Part shown: positions 51,681 to 64,000 of the stretch, piece after piece | How the letters are laid out: every line of letters starts with the position of its first letter | Numbering within the stretch: position 1 is the stretch's first letter | From: Himantopus leucocephalus | Lineage: Eukaryota > Chordata > Aves > Charadriiformes > Recurvirostridae | Assembly (NCBI GenBank): GCA_003993805.1 | Contig: RSEF01000005.1 | Span: 16,325,324-16,389,323, forward strand | Direction of reading: 5' to 3' | Length of the DNA: 64,000 nt | The notes under the pieces: generated by a model | What the model was told of the DNA's origin: nothing | Seen by the model: the letters and a program-made list of their open reading frames with translations, nothing else | Databases searched by the model: none | Program-made: the position numbers and the translations under genes

Positions 51681-53997
51681 TGTGTTAGGTTTTCATGTGA
51701 AAATCAAGTTCTCTAATGTTGACTCTGCTTAGCTTTGAAGTAATTAGCAAAATACTTTTCAGAACTCATAGCTGTCCCTCAGTTACTAGAAACTCAACCC
51801 GGACATGAACTTACTCTGAGTTTGGAAGTATTTAGACTCAGGATGAACTTCAAAGGATGCAGAGATTTGGATGCTCATCTAACTCCTCACACTAGAACTC
51901 AGCCTGGAAACCTTGCACCAAAGTACCTACTTTCTCCAGTGTCTGGCCTGCTGTGCCATAATTTATGTTTCCATGATGAGACCACAGAAAGCAGAAAGCA
52001 AATCACTGTGATACTTCACTGAGTTGAAGTGGCAAAACCAAAGGTTTTGCCAAAGGATAGGAAGAAACTAATCTCAAGTTCTCTGGAAAGTCTGCATTCC
52101 TGCTGTAACAGAAATATTCCAGGAACAGACCCTGGGATTTTATTAATTTGGTACTTTTGCTTCCATGTTACGTGGGACTGAAAGTTAAAAATGGTGAAAA
52201 ATGACTGGCTTTGGTGAAGACCATCTAGGTCACCTGTTCAATCTTTCCCATAATCAATCACAGGATAAATAGGCTACTCTTGAAATCAGGAGAGAACTGC
52301 ATTAAAACAGAAATGGCTTTATAAGACAGGTAACTGTAGGCCCAGTATGTCCCATAGGGTCACCGCTGTGGGGATATCATTCTTCCAAACAAACTTAAGC
52401 CATTACCAAATCTAAGCAATACCACATTATATCAGTTGCATCCTTAATTTCAATGGGAGCATAAATAGAGTAGAAGTGGAAAAAATCAGGTTTTAAATGA
52501 TTAAACATTAAAATATCTTCGGCTGCAGCTCTGAATTTAGTTGATTTTTTACTTAAAGTGGTCTTTCATTACATTTATCCAAAACTTCTTCAGCAGGCCA
52601 TTATGGAAGCAAACAGAGAACCACAGACGTTGTCCATCTATGGAGAGTATTTCCTGCTGCTATTGTAGCTATTAGCTTCACATTTCTGAATATACTGAGC
52701 CAGATTCAAAATGTATTGAAGTCAACAAAAGGCATCAATTGACTTAAGTGGGCTTTGAATCAGACCTTCTAATGATCATTAAGTGGTATTTGGGAGAAAT
52801 CTTCTATTACACAATTTTGACTAATTAAATGCTTTAACATGAACTCAGGTTTTCTGCTAAGTACTAGTAATTACAGGAAGATTCTATAAAAAGTAGATAA
52901 ATGTGGGGGGGAACTAGACTTTGATCTCCACAGAATCAGGCAGCTAGACAATGCTGTACAAAATACTTACAACAAACAGACAAAATTACTGGAAAGCTGA
53001 GCAATTCTTCATTTTATTGAAAGCTCTATTATGGGCTCATTCCACTACAATTTTTGTTTGCATGCGTGCTTCTCAAAGCTATTTCCCCGTAAATGAAAAT
53101 GAAAATAGGTATGTGTGAGGAGCAAGTGAGATGCATATTTGATGTTAAAATTTGCATGTGCAAACTTCTATACCATGAAGCTTCAGTAGGGAAATTTATT
53201 TTCCACAAACTACTATTATAACAGAATGTCAGTTTCTACTTGTCTTTATTGAAACAAGTATTTTTCTTTAGTCTCTTCAAAACTGCAACTCTAGAGCTCT
53301 GCTGAATTTCAAAATCTGGCATAAAGTCTGAGGGTACGAAATCAGCTGAATGGATACAGTGTGAATTTCCTCAGAAATCCTTTCTGCTGGTGCAAATGCA
53401 CCTCCACAACAGGAGAGGACTCCTGGCCTGGCATATTGATTCCAAGGTCTTGAAGTGACGAGGTTTGGATCCTACAGGTGATCTAACCATGGAAAATCCT
53501 ACCCAGGAATTTCACGGTTTAACTGGGTATTTAACACCTGCAGTGTTCCTCAGCACTCAGCCATAGGCTACCGAGTAAATATGGCACTTAGACTTATCTG
53601 CAGCGTATGCTTCTTTAAGAAGCATCAGGGCTTCATGCAAGAGACACTGATGGGAGCTGACAAGGAGTGGATTTATTCATTCAGCACTTGAGATTATCTG
53701 CTGCCTGCTGGTACACAGCTAACGAGTGACTGACGTACAAGTCTCTGCCAGCAGTCAGAAGAATTGGCCCCTTACACCGGAAGGCAAATAGCCTCCCTGT
53801 GCCTCCTGTCACCTTCGGTGAGTGCCACATCCTGGCTGCCATCACCAAGGAGTGCAGGACACAGGTCACAAACCAACAGCCACTCTGCAGGAGAAATAAC
53901 CTGATCTTTGACTTGTCTTTCTTTTTCCCTCCTTATCCTGGTTTTTAATGCTAATGCGCACTGTGCTTTCTTTATCCCAACGCAGAATGTTTGCACA

Positions 53998-54014
53998 NTT
54001 TTTTTTTTTTTTTT
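53998..54014. repeat. Poly(T) run preceded by a single N
   Basis: One N is followed by 16 T. This is the same pattern as at 46558 and 51663. Confidence 0.85.
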
Positions 54015-57000
54015 GCTGGGGGAAAAAACTAACTCACGTGCAGCCAGCCCAGCATTTATGAGAAACCTGCCACCCCCAATCAGCAGCTACAGCCAAGCCT
54101 GTGCGAACACCGGTATCTACTGCTCCAAAGCAGCACGCTCAGTCCCTCTTGTGTGAGCAGCGCTCTCTGCCATGCCAGACCTGCAGTGCTCACACCAGGC
54201 TTAGAAATTTAAGTCTATTCCCCACAAGCAATGCTGTAGGCAGTACTCACCTGCAGCTTTTTCCCACTGAAAAGCCAACAAACTTATGCCTGGCTTGTTT
54301 CACGGATGTATATGTTAAGAGAATGCAAGAGCAGGAAGCCACCAGGCCTTGTGCAGGAGCGCGGGAAAGGAGTACAATTCATAACTCATTTTCCCGCAGA
54401 AGAAGTTACTTCTACTTAAGGTAGAAGGTATATTCAAGACCATTTAATGCCCTGTGGGCTGCTATGCTCAGCTACAGAAACACATTCACTACACACAGAG
54501 GAGAAACAAGCTGTGAAATTGAGGGGTATGGAGAGCTCAACTTCACACAATACAAGTGCAGAGTTCTTTGTAGTATTTGAGACATCATAGATTAATACGG
54601 GCATTACCAAACACAACATTGGAATGTCTGAGCCAAAGAGTGGGTGGAGGACACAGGAGATGCTGAATCCCATTAAGGGAATATGGGCAAGCACAAAGGA
54701 GGTGGTATAGCACAGAACAGCATAACATTCTGCCAAAAATGTAGCGTAGAGCTGCTGCGAGCATTGGTTGAGGATACGATAAGGCAGAGGGGTTCCCAAG
54801 AGCATCCAGGAAAGGCACTGAGACAGTGAAGCGATGCTGACAGTAGTACGGACTGGATCCTTAAGGGAGTCCACCATCAGTAGGAAGAGAAATTTAAAAG
54901 CACAGTTTTGGAAAAGCTTCAAAGGATAAACTCTCCACCATTTCCTATGTGTCTCGGCTAGCCTCTTTCCCCCTCTTCCTCTTTTTCTCCATTAGTCACA
55001 CTGGCCTTGTTCAGCTTTTTGGCATTGTCTTACACAGATGTCCTTTACACTTTCTCCCTAATACTCTTCCAGAAGCAATCAATAGGATTGCTGCTGTTTC
55101 CTTCTCTACATCTTTTCCTTAATGGCCATCTCTGGTTCCCTAAGAAATAAGGCAGGTAACAAATGCTCCAGGAGAGGGCAGAATAGCTGGAGCTTTGGAC
55201 AGACTGGAGACAGAATGCCAGACTCCATCCATCCCTTGCCCCACTCCACAACAAGCCTAATGACATCAATCATTTCAGAGAGTGGAAAACGGATAATATG
55301 TTTTTTGTTGTTCTACTATATTCTCCTGTCCTTCAATTTTGGGTACCCCTTGACTCTTTAGATGGATATTTGTATGTACTTGTATGTTAGGATCCCCTTT
55401 CAGTTGAGTTAATAAACTCAGTGAGATACAAACGGTTGATATCTAGAAGGGATTCTCCATCCCAATAGTCCCTCACAGCTGGCAGTGAAGGAAGCAGAGA
55501 CTGAAGCAACCCACAGTTCTCCCCTTTGTTTCCATTTTCCAAATATGCTTTTGATGCACAATTGCACCTCCCAGAGGCACACGGTCCCAAACAGCAGCAT
55601 GGACCTCATCCAGGAACTGTGAAAAGGCCAAGGGCATCACAAAGTTCACGTTTGCACTTTGCTTTGCAATGAAGAGGGAGCCTTGAGGGGAGGCCTGGCA
55701 GCTGCAGGCAGAGGAATCAACAGCTGACTTTCTGCCAAACTGTAGAGCCACCAGCTGTGTACTCAGGGAGGCTGAGGAACCCTTCAGCCCAGCTTTTCTA
55801 CCACAGCAGGTCAGCAACACTTTCTATCGCACTGCAGCATGAACAGCAGCTCCTGCCTGACGTGCACCAGCTCTACATTAGCACTTCTATGTCCTACCTT
55901 AGGGACACTGATCCCAAGAACTACTTATTCTTATCTGTGATGTTGAAATAAGTCTTCTTTGTCCATAAAATAAGCAGTCTAAGCATAGACTGTGTCTGAG
56001 GAATGCACTTGTTCAGTGTCTCTCTATAATGACATGACCATAACTGTTGTATACCATATGATGAAACGAACCAGCACTTCAGTTCCAACCATCCCTGCCC
56101 ACTCATCTATATGTGGGACTATAACTTTTTAATGCAGACCCACCTCAACCACAAGCATATCTTTTCCTATCTTGCAAGACAGGACTGAACAGCATGGGGA
56201 ATCAGCAGTGACCTCTCAATATCTTCATCTCTGAGCTACCTGTTTGGATCTAGCCAACAGCAGATGGGCTCAAACCTGTTGCTCTCAGCCCTTTGGTAAT
56301 TCACACAGCAAAATTAGCTTTATGGACTCAGCCTCAATCCCACATCAGGAGTAAACTACTGGTGGACAGTTAAACTGCTATTGTAAAACTGTTCCCCTCT
56401 TCAATTACCACACATCAGTGTTGAGAAATGACACAAGCTTTAAAGATGACGCAATAGCTTTGTCCGTGGTGCCTGGCACTTCTTCCTTCGGCATCAGGGA
56501 TGCAGCAAAGATAGCAACACTGCCTGAGAGCCTTCCATTGGGTTTTAATCTGCAAAAGGATGGGTAATAAGGCAGGAATTGTAGTACAAAGCAAGAGGCA
56601 GAAAGAGAGGAGAGGAAGAAATAAAATCGCATATTTTGCCTCAGTCTTGAGGCTGACTGTGCTCACTCCCTGTCTCTCCTCAGGTTCACCCTGCAACAGA
56701 AGACATTACAGCAAGACTTGTACTCCCCTTGGTGAAGACAACGTCTTCCTCTGTTTTGTACAAGCAACAGAAGCAGCAGAAAATTAGTCGATTGCTGCCA
56801 TCAGCATCCAGGATCTCTCACAGCTGGGAGTGAAGAGATCAAAGACAGCAACGAAGGAACATTTTGTTTCTCAGTTATTTTATCTCTGCTCTTCTCATAT
56901 CCCTCCCATCACACACCAGTCGCTTATTGCTGGAGGTGCTGATGACATCTTGCAGCCTATCAACATCAATATCAGGATCAAGAAACCTCTTGGCAAGGGA

Positions 57001-60000
57001 GGTTTACAAACATCATTGTAAAGACAGGCTCTCGAGCATCTCAGAACAGGCAATGAGGATAAGCCAAGTCATTCCTTCTCCACATTGTCCAAACCTTGAG
57101 AAAAGAGGGCTCAGACATCCGTGGCCATGTCCTTAAAGAAGGGTCCAGCATATTCTCCAGAGCTTAATACAATTGTTTTCCACATCTTCATTATATTTCC
57201 CAATACATTATTCAGCCTGGTGAGACTTTCAGAAGTACTTAGCATTGGCCTATCACTTTATCTCAAAGTTCATGGGATTCTTACTACTAAATGAGACCAG
57301 AGTCAGCCAGCAATGAACGGCAAATTCCATCTTTTAGTTCTATGTCCCTAGAGACAGGTCTTGGAATATGAGGCCTGCCTTGCTATTTATGAATCTACAC
57401 CTCAAACATTACTTCCCAGATCCTGCAGTGTTTCTGAGCCTTTCTGAGTCCTAATGGTGAATTCTTCAGCTTCACCATCCTGAACTACAGGCAAAAGCGT
57501 TCCCTATCCTAAAATAGATAATCTTTTCCACATAGTGACAATCACTTCTGCAGTACAGAAAACTTCTCCCTTGAATTACCTGTGTCACTCCGAAGCAACC
57601 CATATGTGTATGACAAGTGCTATACTGCAGTGCAGATGTATCCACCAACACAGCATTATGGAGACCAGGAAAAGCAAAGAAATGAAGGCATTTTAAACTT
57701 GAGGAAGGTGGTATTTTCATTGTTTGTGATGGTGTTGTTGCTGGTCATGCATCTTCAGAATAGTCATCTTTAAGTGCCATTGCTTATTTGAGTCTCTTCC
57801 CATTCCTTTGTATCTGCCCTACGCAGCACATCTAATACAGAGTTCCAAGCTAGTTGGCTTCTGATGAAGAGCAAAGACAGGATGCAACACTTTGTTATGT
57901 CAGGCGATAACACATCGCTAAAGAAAGTGCTAATGACTCAAAAATTACATAGAGGAAGCAACAGGAAAGTTCTAACGATAAGCAAATCAGCTTAATTCTC
58001 TGAAAAGAATGGACTTGGCTGGACATGCTTACTCTAGCTATTCTTGAAAGTGGCAGAGCAAGCATTCCGAAAACAGAAGAAAATTTTAAAATTGGGGTTC
58101 CCTTAAATCATATCATCTTAGGCCTGTACACCTTGGGATGCTTTGGCACATATACAGGCATCCTCCTTTCACAACCTAATTCAAAATCCCTTGCACTTGC
58201 CAAATACTTATGATAACACTTACATGTGCAGATTTAAAAGTGCTCGCAAACAATTTGCTAAGAAGATGGCAGGCTAAATTTGAAAGTAGCAATATTTGAA
58301 ACAGACAGCTGGGCTAGATCTACCCCCTCTCTCCCCAACTTTTCAGCATTTTCTGCCAGAGATCACATTCATCAGTCAGCTGAACCTTGTTTCCAGATGT
58401 TTGGAACATGCAAAAAACAACCTGTGAATCGGGGAGTTTTCCAAGACTCAGCAATATGGTCACAACAGAGTTTTGGAATGAAAACGCAAGGGATGCTGTT
58501 CATGTCATCCTATACAGAAAAAAACCCCAATTACATCTCTTCATAGGAGACATAATTAGCTCCCTTCTTTCCAATGGCGAAAGCCTTTCCCGCCATGAAA
58601 AGCTTATACTGCTGCCCACGCAAACACAGGACAGATAAAAACCCCACCAAAATCGTGCTGAAGCAGATGCCATGCTGAGGAAGCCCAGCAATAACCTCAG
58701 ATAGGAGGAAACAGTGCCGGTGCTGTGAAGCTCACACGTTGAATCTTATTTGGGAGGAAAGGAACGCAGAGATGTTCTCCTTGCACCATACAAAACTCTG
58801 AGTTTGGATGTAAAACCTCAAGTTATTTAGGGGTAGCTGATCATTACATTAACGGATGTATGATGGCAGGGATTAGAGTGCATTCTACTGCTGTATAATA
58901 TGGATTTGTGTGTGGGTCACAAGTTTCATTCCTGTACTGCCTCCTACCCTTAAGCTCATTACTGCACCAAAACAGAAATAATTCCTATTCACAGTCCCTC
59001 CTCTGAGCAGGAAATGTGCGCTCCAGGTAAAGGATTTGCCTTCAGCGCTCTGTTGCTAGACACCCTGGGACAGTAGGGCAGCACTTTCTTTTAGCTGCTC
59101 TGTGCTGGACACATTTTGCCAGGTCCAAGGAGCCAAGGTGAACTAAAGACTTCTGCAAAGCATCCTTGCAGGGTACTCAGGAAAGCTCTATGGAAGATTG
59201 CTCCAAGCCCATCTCACATTTTGTTTGCCAGGCAAACACAGTAACATTGACAAGTCCTTTTTGTTTCTGAGAGTCCTAAAATTATTGCTGGGTGACATTC
59301 AGTGAGAAAGCCTGAGACAGCAGCTGATAAGGAATCATGGTGATTTTAGGAGGCCAGCCCTCTTTTCTGCAGAGATCTATGTAACTGTTAAACAGAGGTG
59401 AGGCAATTTTCCCTCCCTTGTTAAGAGTCTTACTCCATCCCAAGTAGATGACTTGAGGGTCGTCTAGAGTTTTGTCATGTTGTATCATTCTGCTGCCCAC
59501 GTGTTCTTGTATTTGGAGCATGGCAATGTTACACAAGCCAAACTGGGAGCCTGTTCTTTATTTTGGAGTGGATTCCTTATGCCACCACAGAAGCCACCCA
59601 AGAACAACCACGTTCTGTGAAATCCTAGGGACTGTCAGAGCCTTTTTCTGACTATTCCTCTTCTGGTTTTGCATTCTTATATGCTTGCTAACATTTGTGA
59701 ACCGTTAACCTTTTCTGCTTCATACTACTTTTTTCTGAGGCAGAAGTGATTTTCCTTGCAATTTTCCAGACCTTTTCCATGTTCCCTTCAGGGTGGCTGG
59801 GGACATGAACTTGTAGAAAATGTTTTACTTCCGCTTCAACAAAGTGTTTAAGGTGCATGCTTTAGTCTGCACCACTACTATATAGTCTAGGGTCTACCTG
59901 CAAGCAATAGAAAGACAGCAAAGTGATGAAAGAAGTGATGAAGAAAAAATTACCTTGTAACTGCTAGCAAACCTATAGGTTTGTAACAAATTTAGGAGAG

Positions 60001-60694
60001 TAACACATTTAGTTTGAACGCTCTTGGTGGCCAACGAGGAAGTGGGGATAGTCATTACTTCTGATCCATTAAACACATATTTTGCAGAGCTACTTTTTTT
60101 GATGAGATTCCTTTGGACAAGTCTTCATTTACGCAGGGAGCTAGGCATTGTTGTCCCTCTTCCTTCTGTGGGAACAGTGACCTGTTTGAGAAACCTGAGA
60201 TGTCTCAACAGGGTATAATTTAGCACTCTCCAGGCATACCAAGATCCCTGAAGCACTGTTGTGTCTCTCTGATCCCTTATCTTACTCACGATCTGCAAAT
60301 GATCAGTCACTTAAAGCCCACAGGAGAGGGGGTTGCTGCCCACCTACCGAAAGCCTGAGTTTGTCAGTTCTGTCTTCAAACAAATGAGCAGAAGCTTCAC
60401 TTAGTGAAAATACATACAAACATATAGCTCTGATACGCTCTCAATAAGGCAATAATAGCATAATTTGGGTTGAAAGGGACATTTAAAGGTCATCTAGTCC
60501 AACCTCCCTGCAATGAGCAGGGACATCTTCAACTCGAGCAGGTTGCCCAGAGCCCTGTCCAACATGGCCTTGAACATTTCCAGGGCATCTAACACCCCTC
60601 TGGGCAACCTCTTCCAGTGTTTCACCACCCTCAGCGTAAAAAAATTCTTCCATCTAGTCTGAATCTACCCTCTTTCAGTTTAAAACCATTACTC

Positions 60695-60794
60695 NNNNNN
60701 NNNNNNNNNNNNNNNNNNNNNNNNNNNNNNNNNNNNNNNNNNNNNNNNNNNNNNNNNNNNNNNNNNNNNNNNNNNNNNNNNNNNNNNNNNNNNN
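60695..60794. other. Assembly gap (100 N)
   Basis: Exactly 100 N lie between CCATTACTC and GGCTGCTCTC, a size that usually means unknown length. Both flanks are CR1. By the usual CR1 layout, roughly 500 bases of the element are missing, so the placeholder is probably too short. Confidence 0.95.
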
Positions 60795-61154
60795 GGCTGC
60801 TCTCAATCCCTTCATCCCCCAGCCTGTCTTGATACCATGGGTTGCCCTGACCCAGGTGCAGGACCCTACACTTGTCTTGTTGAACCTCATGAGGTTCACA
60901 TGGGCCCACTTCTGGAGCTTGGCCAGGTCCCTCTGGATGGGCATCCCATCCCTCAGGTGTGTCAACCGCACCACTCAGCTCGGTGTCGTCCACAAACTTG
61001 CTGAGGGTGCACCTGATCCCACTATGAAGATATTAAACAGTACTGGTCCTGACACAGACCCCTGAAGGACACCACCTGTCACCGATCTCCGTCTGGACAT
61101 TGTGCCGTTGACCACTACCCTCTGCATGCAATATCATCCAACCAGTTCCTCATT

Positions 61155-61245
61155 CACCAAAGAGTCCACCCATCAAATCCATCTCTCTCCAATTTAGAAN
61201 CACCAAAGAGTCCACCCATCAAATCCATCTCTCTCCAATTTAGAA
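61155..61245. repeat. Perfect 45-bp tandem duplication around a single N (assembly artefact)
   Basis: 61155-61199 and 61201-61245 are identical, separated by one N at 61200. Intact CR1 copies have this segment once. Two contig ends were probably abutted without merging their overlap. Confidence 0.85.
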
Positions 61246-62539
61246 AGAAGGATGTTGTGGGGGACCATGTCAGAGGCCTTACAGAAGTCCAGATCCATAG
61301 CTCTGGATCCATAGATCCATAGCTCTTCCCATGTCCACTGATATAGTTACTCCCCCATAGAAGGTCACTAGGTTGGTCAGGCAGGACTTGCCCTTGGTGA
61401 AGCCATGATGGCTGTCTCAAATCATCTCCCTGTCCTCCATGTTCCTTAGCAAATAGCCATAGAAATATGAAACAGTTCTTTAAATCTGACACAGGAAATA
61501 AGCAAAACAGGAAAAAAACAAAGCAACCAGCCCTCCCTTAAAAGTGGTCTGAATATTTTCAAATAAGACAACGTTCCTTCTAGAGGGAAAGGAAGTATGT
61601 AGCGCATAGCTGTGTCCTTTCCTTAATCTGAACTGTAATGTCTCTTCCTCATCCTTTTTCATGATATGTGTGCATATTTTCCAAGCCTCTGGATGGGAGT
61701 CAGCACCTCCGTTCAGCTCTTCAGTGGGATCACTCTGCTGATGATCTCCTTTAGACCTGAGGATTCACTTAACCACCCAGTTTGCAGCAGGCTTCCTTCA
61801 CCTGGGAGAAGTGTCTGATGTTACAAGTGAACCCAGAACCTCAGAGATGCAACAGGACTGCAAGAATCTACAGAGGGTTTACATGAATGAATGAGTTTGA
61901 TTTTCAAATTTAGGCCAGAAGCAGCCCACCCAGCCTAATTTTTTCTCCCTCATACTGTTTATTCAACCAAAAGGATTTTCAGACAGCCTCAGGGGATTGC
62001 CTTCATGGGTGAGTGTGCATTTTACCAGAAGTCCTATTTGGCAGAATGACTTTTATTATAAGCATTTTGGCCCTGTTGCCCCTGCTGCATGCTGCTCTTC
62101 TTGGCCTTCTGGCTGTCTCCAAGTCCTGTGCAAACTTCCCTTTTCACAGCGCACCAGGGATGCAGCAGATGCATAGACTACGTAGCTGAACAATCACTTT
62201 ATGCCTCAAGCACTGCCAAACAGTTTATTGTGCAGCTTAGCAGGGCATATACATACTGTTGTTTTGCTACAGAAAATCGGGGCGCCTTTCTAGAAATGCC
62301 CTCATTTTGCTTGAAACACCACCTGCATTTTGCAGGTGTGATCCTAAATCAGCAGAACGAATCCAGCAAGGGGTTAAAATAGGATTTGTGTTTTATTTTT
62401 AACCTGGACTGGAGAATTCCCTTCTTTCCTTTTTCTCTTCCCCTTATGACACCTCTTTAAACAGAGTTGCTTTTTCCAGCCCCAAACCCACCTAATGCCA
62501 AGGGGTCAAGCTATGTTTCTCAAGTCCTTTGTTCGCTGG

Positions 62540-62840
62540 AGCAGTATGGGGGCGCGAGATAAGTCTTTGCTGAAGCCACCAACGATTAAGACATCAGCCC
62601 CATTAAAAGCTGCTGCCTTCTGTGCAGTCAGGTCTCCGTAAGCCACCCTGAGTCCTCTGCTGTATTGCAGCAGCCCCCCTCTCCCTGGGGGATCCCCACA
62701 GCCAGCTCTGCATCCGGGCTTGTGCTCTGCTCCTGACATCCAGCCTGCCTGCTCATTAATCATTCGGGATGCGACTGCAACTGCCACTGCTGCAGACACC
62801 TAAAGACTGAGGATGTCGTCTCCTCCTCGCTACGCAAGGC
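62540..62840. promoter_or_regulatory. Moderately CpG-enriched patch
   Basis: I count about 11 CpG in 300 bases, including GGGGGCGCGAGA and CTCGCTACGC. It might be an alternative first exon or promoter of BRSK2 on the minus strand. No clear donor or start was identified, so this is weak. Confidence 0.2.
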
Positions 62841-62880
62841 TTTTCTCCCCCAACTGCTTTTAAAGGGAAACATCTTTTTT

Positions 62881-62894
62881 GTGTGTGTGTGTGT
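62881..62894. repeat. (GT)n microsatellite
   Basis: Seven GT units are followed by TTGTGC. Confidence 0.85.
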
Positions 62895-63580
62895 TTGTGC
62901 TGCGACAGAATAATATAGGTTCTGACCTTAAAAGCAGGAAAAAGAGTTGTACTGCAGTCCTCACAGTGGCTGTGGCTGTCTCCCTGCTACAGTGACGTTC
63001 CAGCAGAGTCAAGGCATTAAAATGCATGCATGGAAGCAAACTCCCATGCAGAAGGCCACTGTAATTGTTGCAGAGTTGGAGTAAAGACACTGTGCCAGTT
63101 TCCCACCCAGACATGTCAGGGACACATGAAAGTGCCAGCTGTTGGGTGAAGCAGTGCTGCTATTCTCCTTCAGTCCCTGGAGTACAAAACTACGGGAAGC
63201 AAAACAGAAGTCAAAGCAGTTGTGAAGCTACTATAACTTATCCTTAGAGACAGGCATCTTTATCTCTACTCCCTCTAATGCAGCAGAGAGACTTGAGAAA
63301 GCAGGCTGTGCCCTTCAAGTTACCGACAAATATAACTGCTTGGCAAAATGCAGTATACAATACCAAAGGGGAAGTCCTCTTTCAGAAACAGCTTTTCCAA
63401 ACCAAAGATCTGTCAGCAGCCAGAACAGGACTGCCAAGCATTTCCAAAATGTAAAGCATGTTCCCATTTTTCAACTAATCAACAGAAAAGTGAGAGTGTT
63501 GCACGTGCCCTGATGTGCTGGTACAAAGCAGATCCAGTGATGTCAGAGCTCATATTCCCTCTGCAGCACTGGCTGAGCAC

Positions 63581-63596
63581 AAACAACAACAACAAC
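63581..63596. repeat. (AAC)n microsatellite
   Basis: About five AAC units precede CCCCTTC. Confidence 0.85.
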
Positions 63597-64000
63597 CCCT
63601 TCACTGTCAGAGATTACCCTTACAATGTGGGTATTTTATCCTGTAGGACAAATAGAAAGAAGCAGGAATCCAGACAGAAATGAAGAAAACTAACTGCATT
63701 CCACAAACTCCCAGGGCAGCTCTGAAGCACTCAGGGTGCTGCTTCTACCTTCACACAGGACTTTGCTCGTACAACAGCTCCACTCAAACCCAGTGAGAGA
63801 GGATTTAATGTTCCTTTGGTGGTGACTTCCATCTGCATCCTTTTCTGCATTCCCTTCTATCTCCTTCCCCCCACTCCTGACCAGCTCCACGAGCGGCCAG
63901 TGGCGCAAGGTGGTCTTTTCAGGAATGATCATCATCCTTTTCATGTTTTGTTCTTTTGTCCTTTACAACCAATTTTTCTTCGGGTCCCTGGAACAAGTCG

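Larger units (their letters stand above)
60464..61455 (-). mobile_element. CR1 LINE copy, antisense, interrupted by an assembly gap
   Basis: Read on the minus strand, the right part (61455-60795) and the left part (60694-60464) both match the CR1 3' region. The left part ends with the 3' sequence (complement of GGGTTGAAAGGGACATTTAAAGG), close to the element's 3' terminus. Plus-strand words such as TTGCTGAGGGTGCACCTGAT, CCCTTGGTGAAGCCATGATGG and ATATTAAACAGTACTGGTCC are typical of avian CR1 in antisense. The element is 5' truncated near 61455 (after CCATGTTCCTTAGC). It carries no intact open frame. The 100-N gap removes the middle, and a duplicated 45-mer and local slippage (61288-61326) disturb the right part. 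Confidence 0.9.

Noticed and set aside
54434..54922. Longest open frame in the window (162 codons, minus strand)
   Set aside because: No domain or family resemblance. No promoter, acceptor/donor arrangement or codon pattern suggests a gene; a frame of this length can occur by chance in 64 kb on six frames.
60631..60993. Open frames running through the N gap
   Set aside because: They are CR1 sequence plus unknown bases; the frame across the Ns has no meaning.
62506..62799. 97-codon minus-strand frame in a CpG-enriched patch, considered as an alternative BRSK2 first exon
   Set aside because: The peptide does not resemble any BRSK N-terminus and no donor at a suitable phase was seen. Kept only as a weak regulatory note.
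63690..63944. Minus-strand frame at the right edge, considered as the missing upstream BRSK2 exon
   Set aside because: It lacks the glycine-rich loop and VAIK motif and does not match the kinase.

Overview
This window is vertebrate nuclear DNA, almost certainly from a bird. Evidence for a bird is the CR1 LINE copies (the typical 3' end with ATTCTGTGATTCTGTGA-type repeats at the left edge, plus copies near 40.1 kb and 60.5-61.5 kb), an avian-type ERV solo LTR, and low repeat density. Nothing supports a bacterial, plasmid or phage origin. The only protein-coding gene I can support is on the minus strand. It is the kinase core of BRSK2 (SAD-A, brain-selective serine/threonine kinase), split over six exons: 47173-47088, 32104-31964, 21758-21642, 10802-10769, 9865-9797 and 6876-6730. 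Phases agree at every junction. The joined 594 bases give 198 codons with no stop, corresponding to about residues 63-260 of the mammalian protein. Helix C, the hinge, the HRD loop, DFG, the activation segment with the LKB1-target threonine, the APE-like motif and much of the C-lobe are present. The exons with the start codon, glycine-rich loop and catalytic lysine (VAIK) should lie beyond the right edge. The rest of the C-lobe, UBA, proline/serine-rich region and KA1 domain should lie beyond the left edge.

Layout in plus coordinates. 1-6729: left intron, with a CR1 3' end at 1-46. 6730-10802: three closely spaced exons coding the activation segment to the lower C-lobe. 10803-21641: 10.8 kb intron with a small minisatellite, an ancient SINE and AT-rich candidate regulatory blocks. 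21642-21758: HRD/DFG exon. 21759-31963: 10.2 kb intron with an exon-like 103-base segment (27385-27487) that would create a stop if spliced in, and a CpG-rich patch with CRE-like and CCAAT motifs (about 28540-28780) beside a conserved-looking AT-rich block. 31964-32104: hinge exon. 32105-47087: 15 kb intron with a 778-bp solo LTR flanked by a 5-bp target duplication (34326-35113), an ancient L2/L3-type LINE 3' segment, a CR1 fragment and CORE-SINE-like remnants. 47088-47173: helix-C exon with an atypical donor followed by a G-run tract. 47174-64000: upstream intron with a large antisense CR1 broken by a 100-N gap and a 45-bp assembly duplication.

All this is one gene: every other long open frame I inspected looks like chance or repeat sequence. 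The most interesting points are the possible poison exon, the intragenic CpG/CRE/CCAAT patch, the 34-base exon carrying the activation-segment end, the solo LTR in the same orientation as the gene (inferred), and several assembly faults. Conservation statements are impressions from sequence texture and were not computed.
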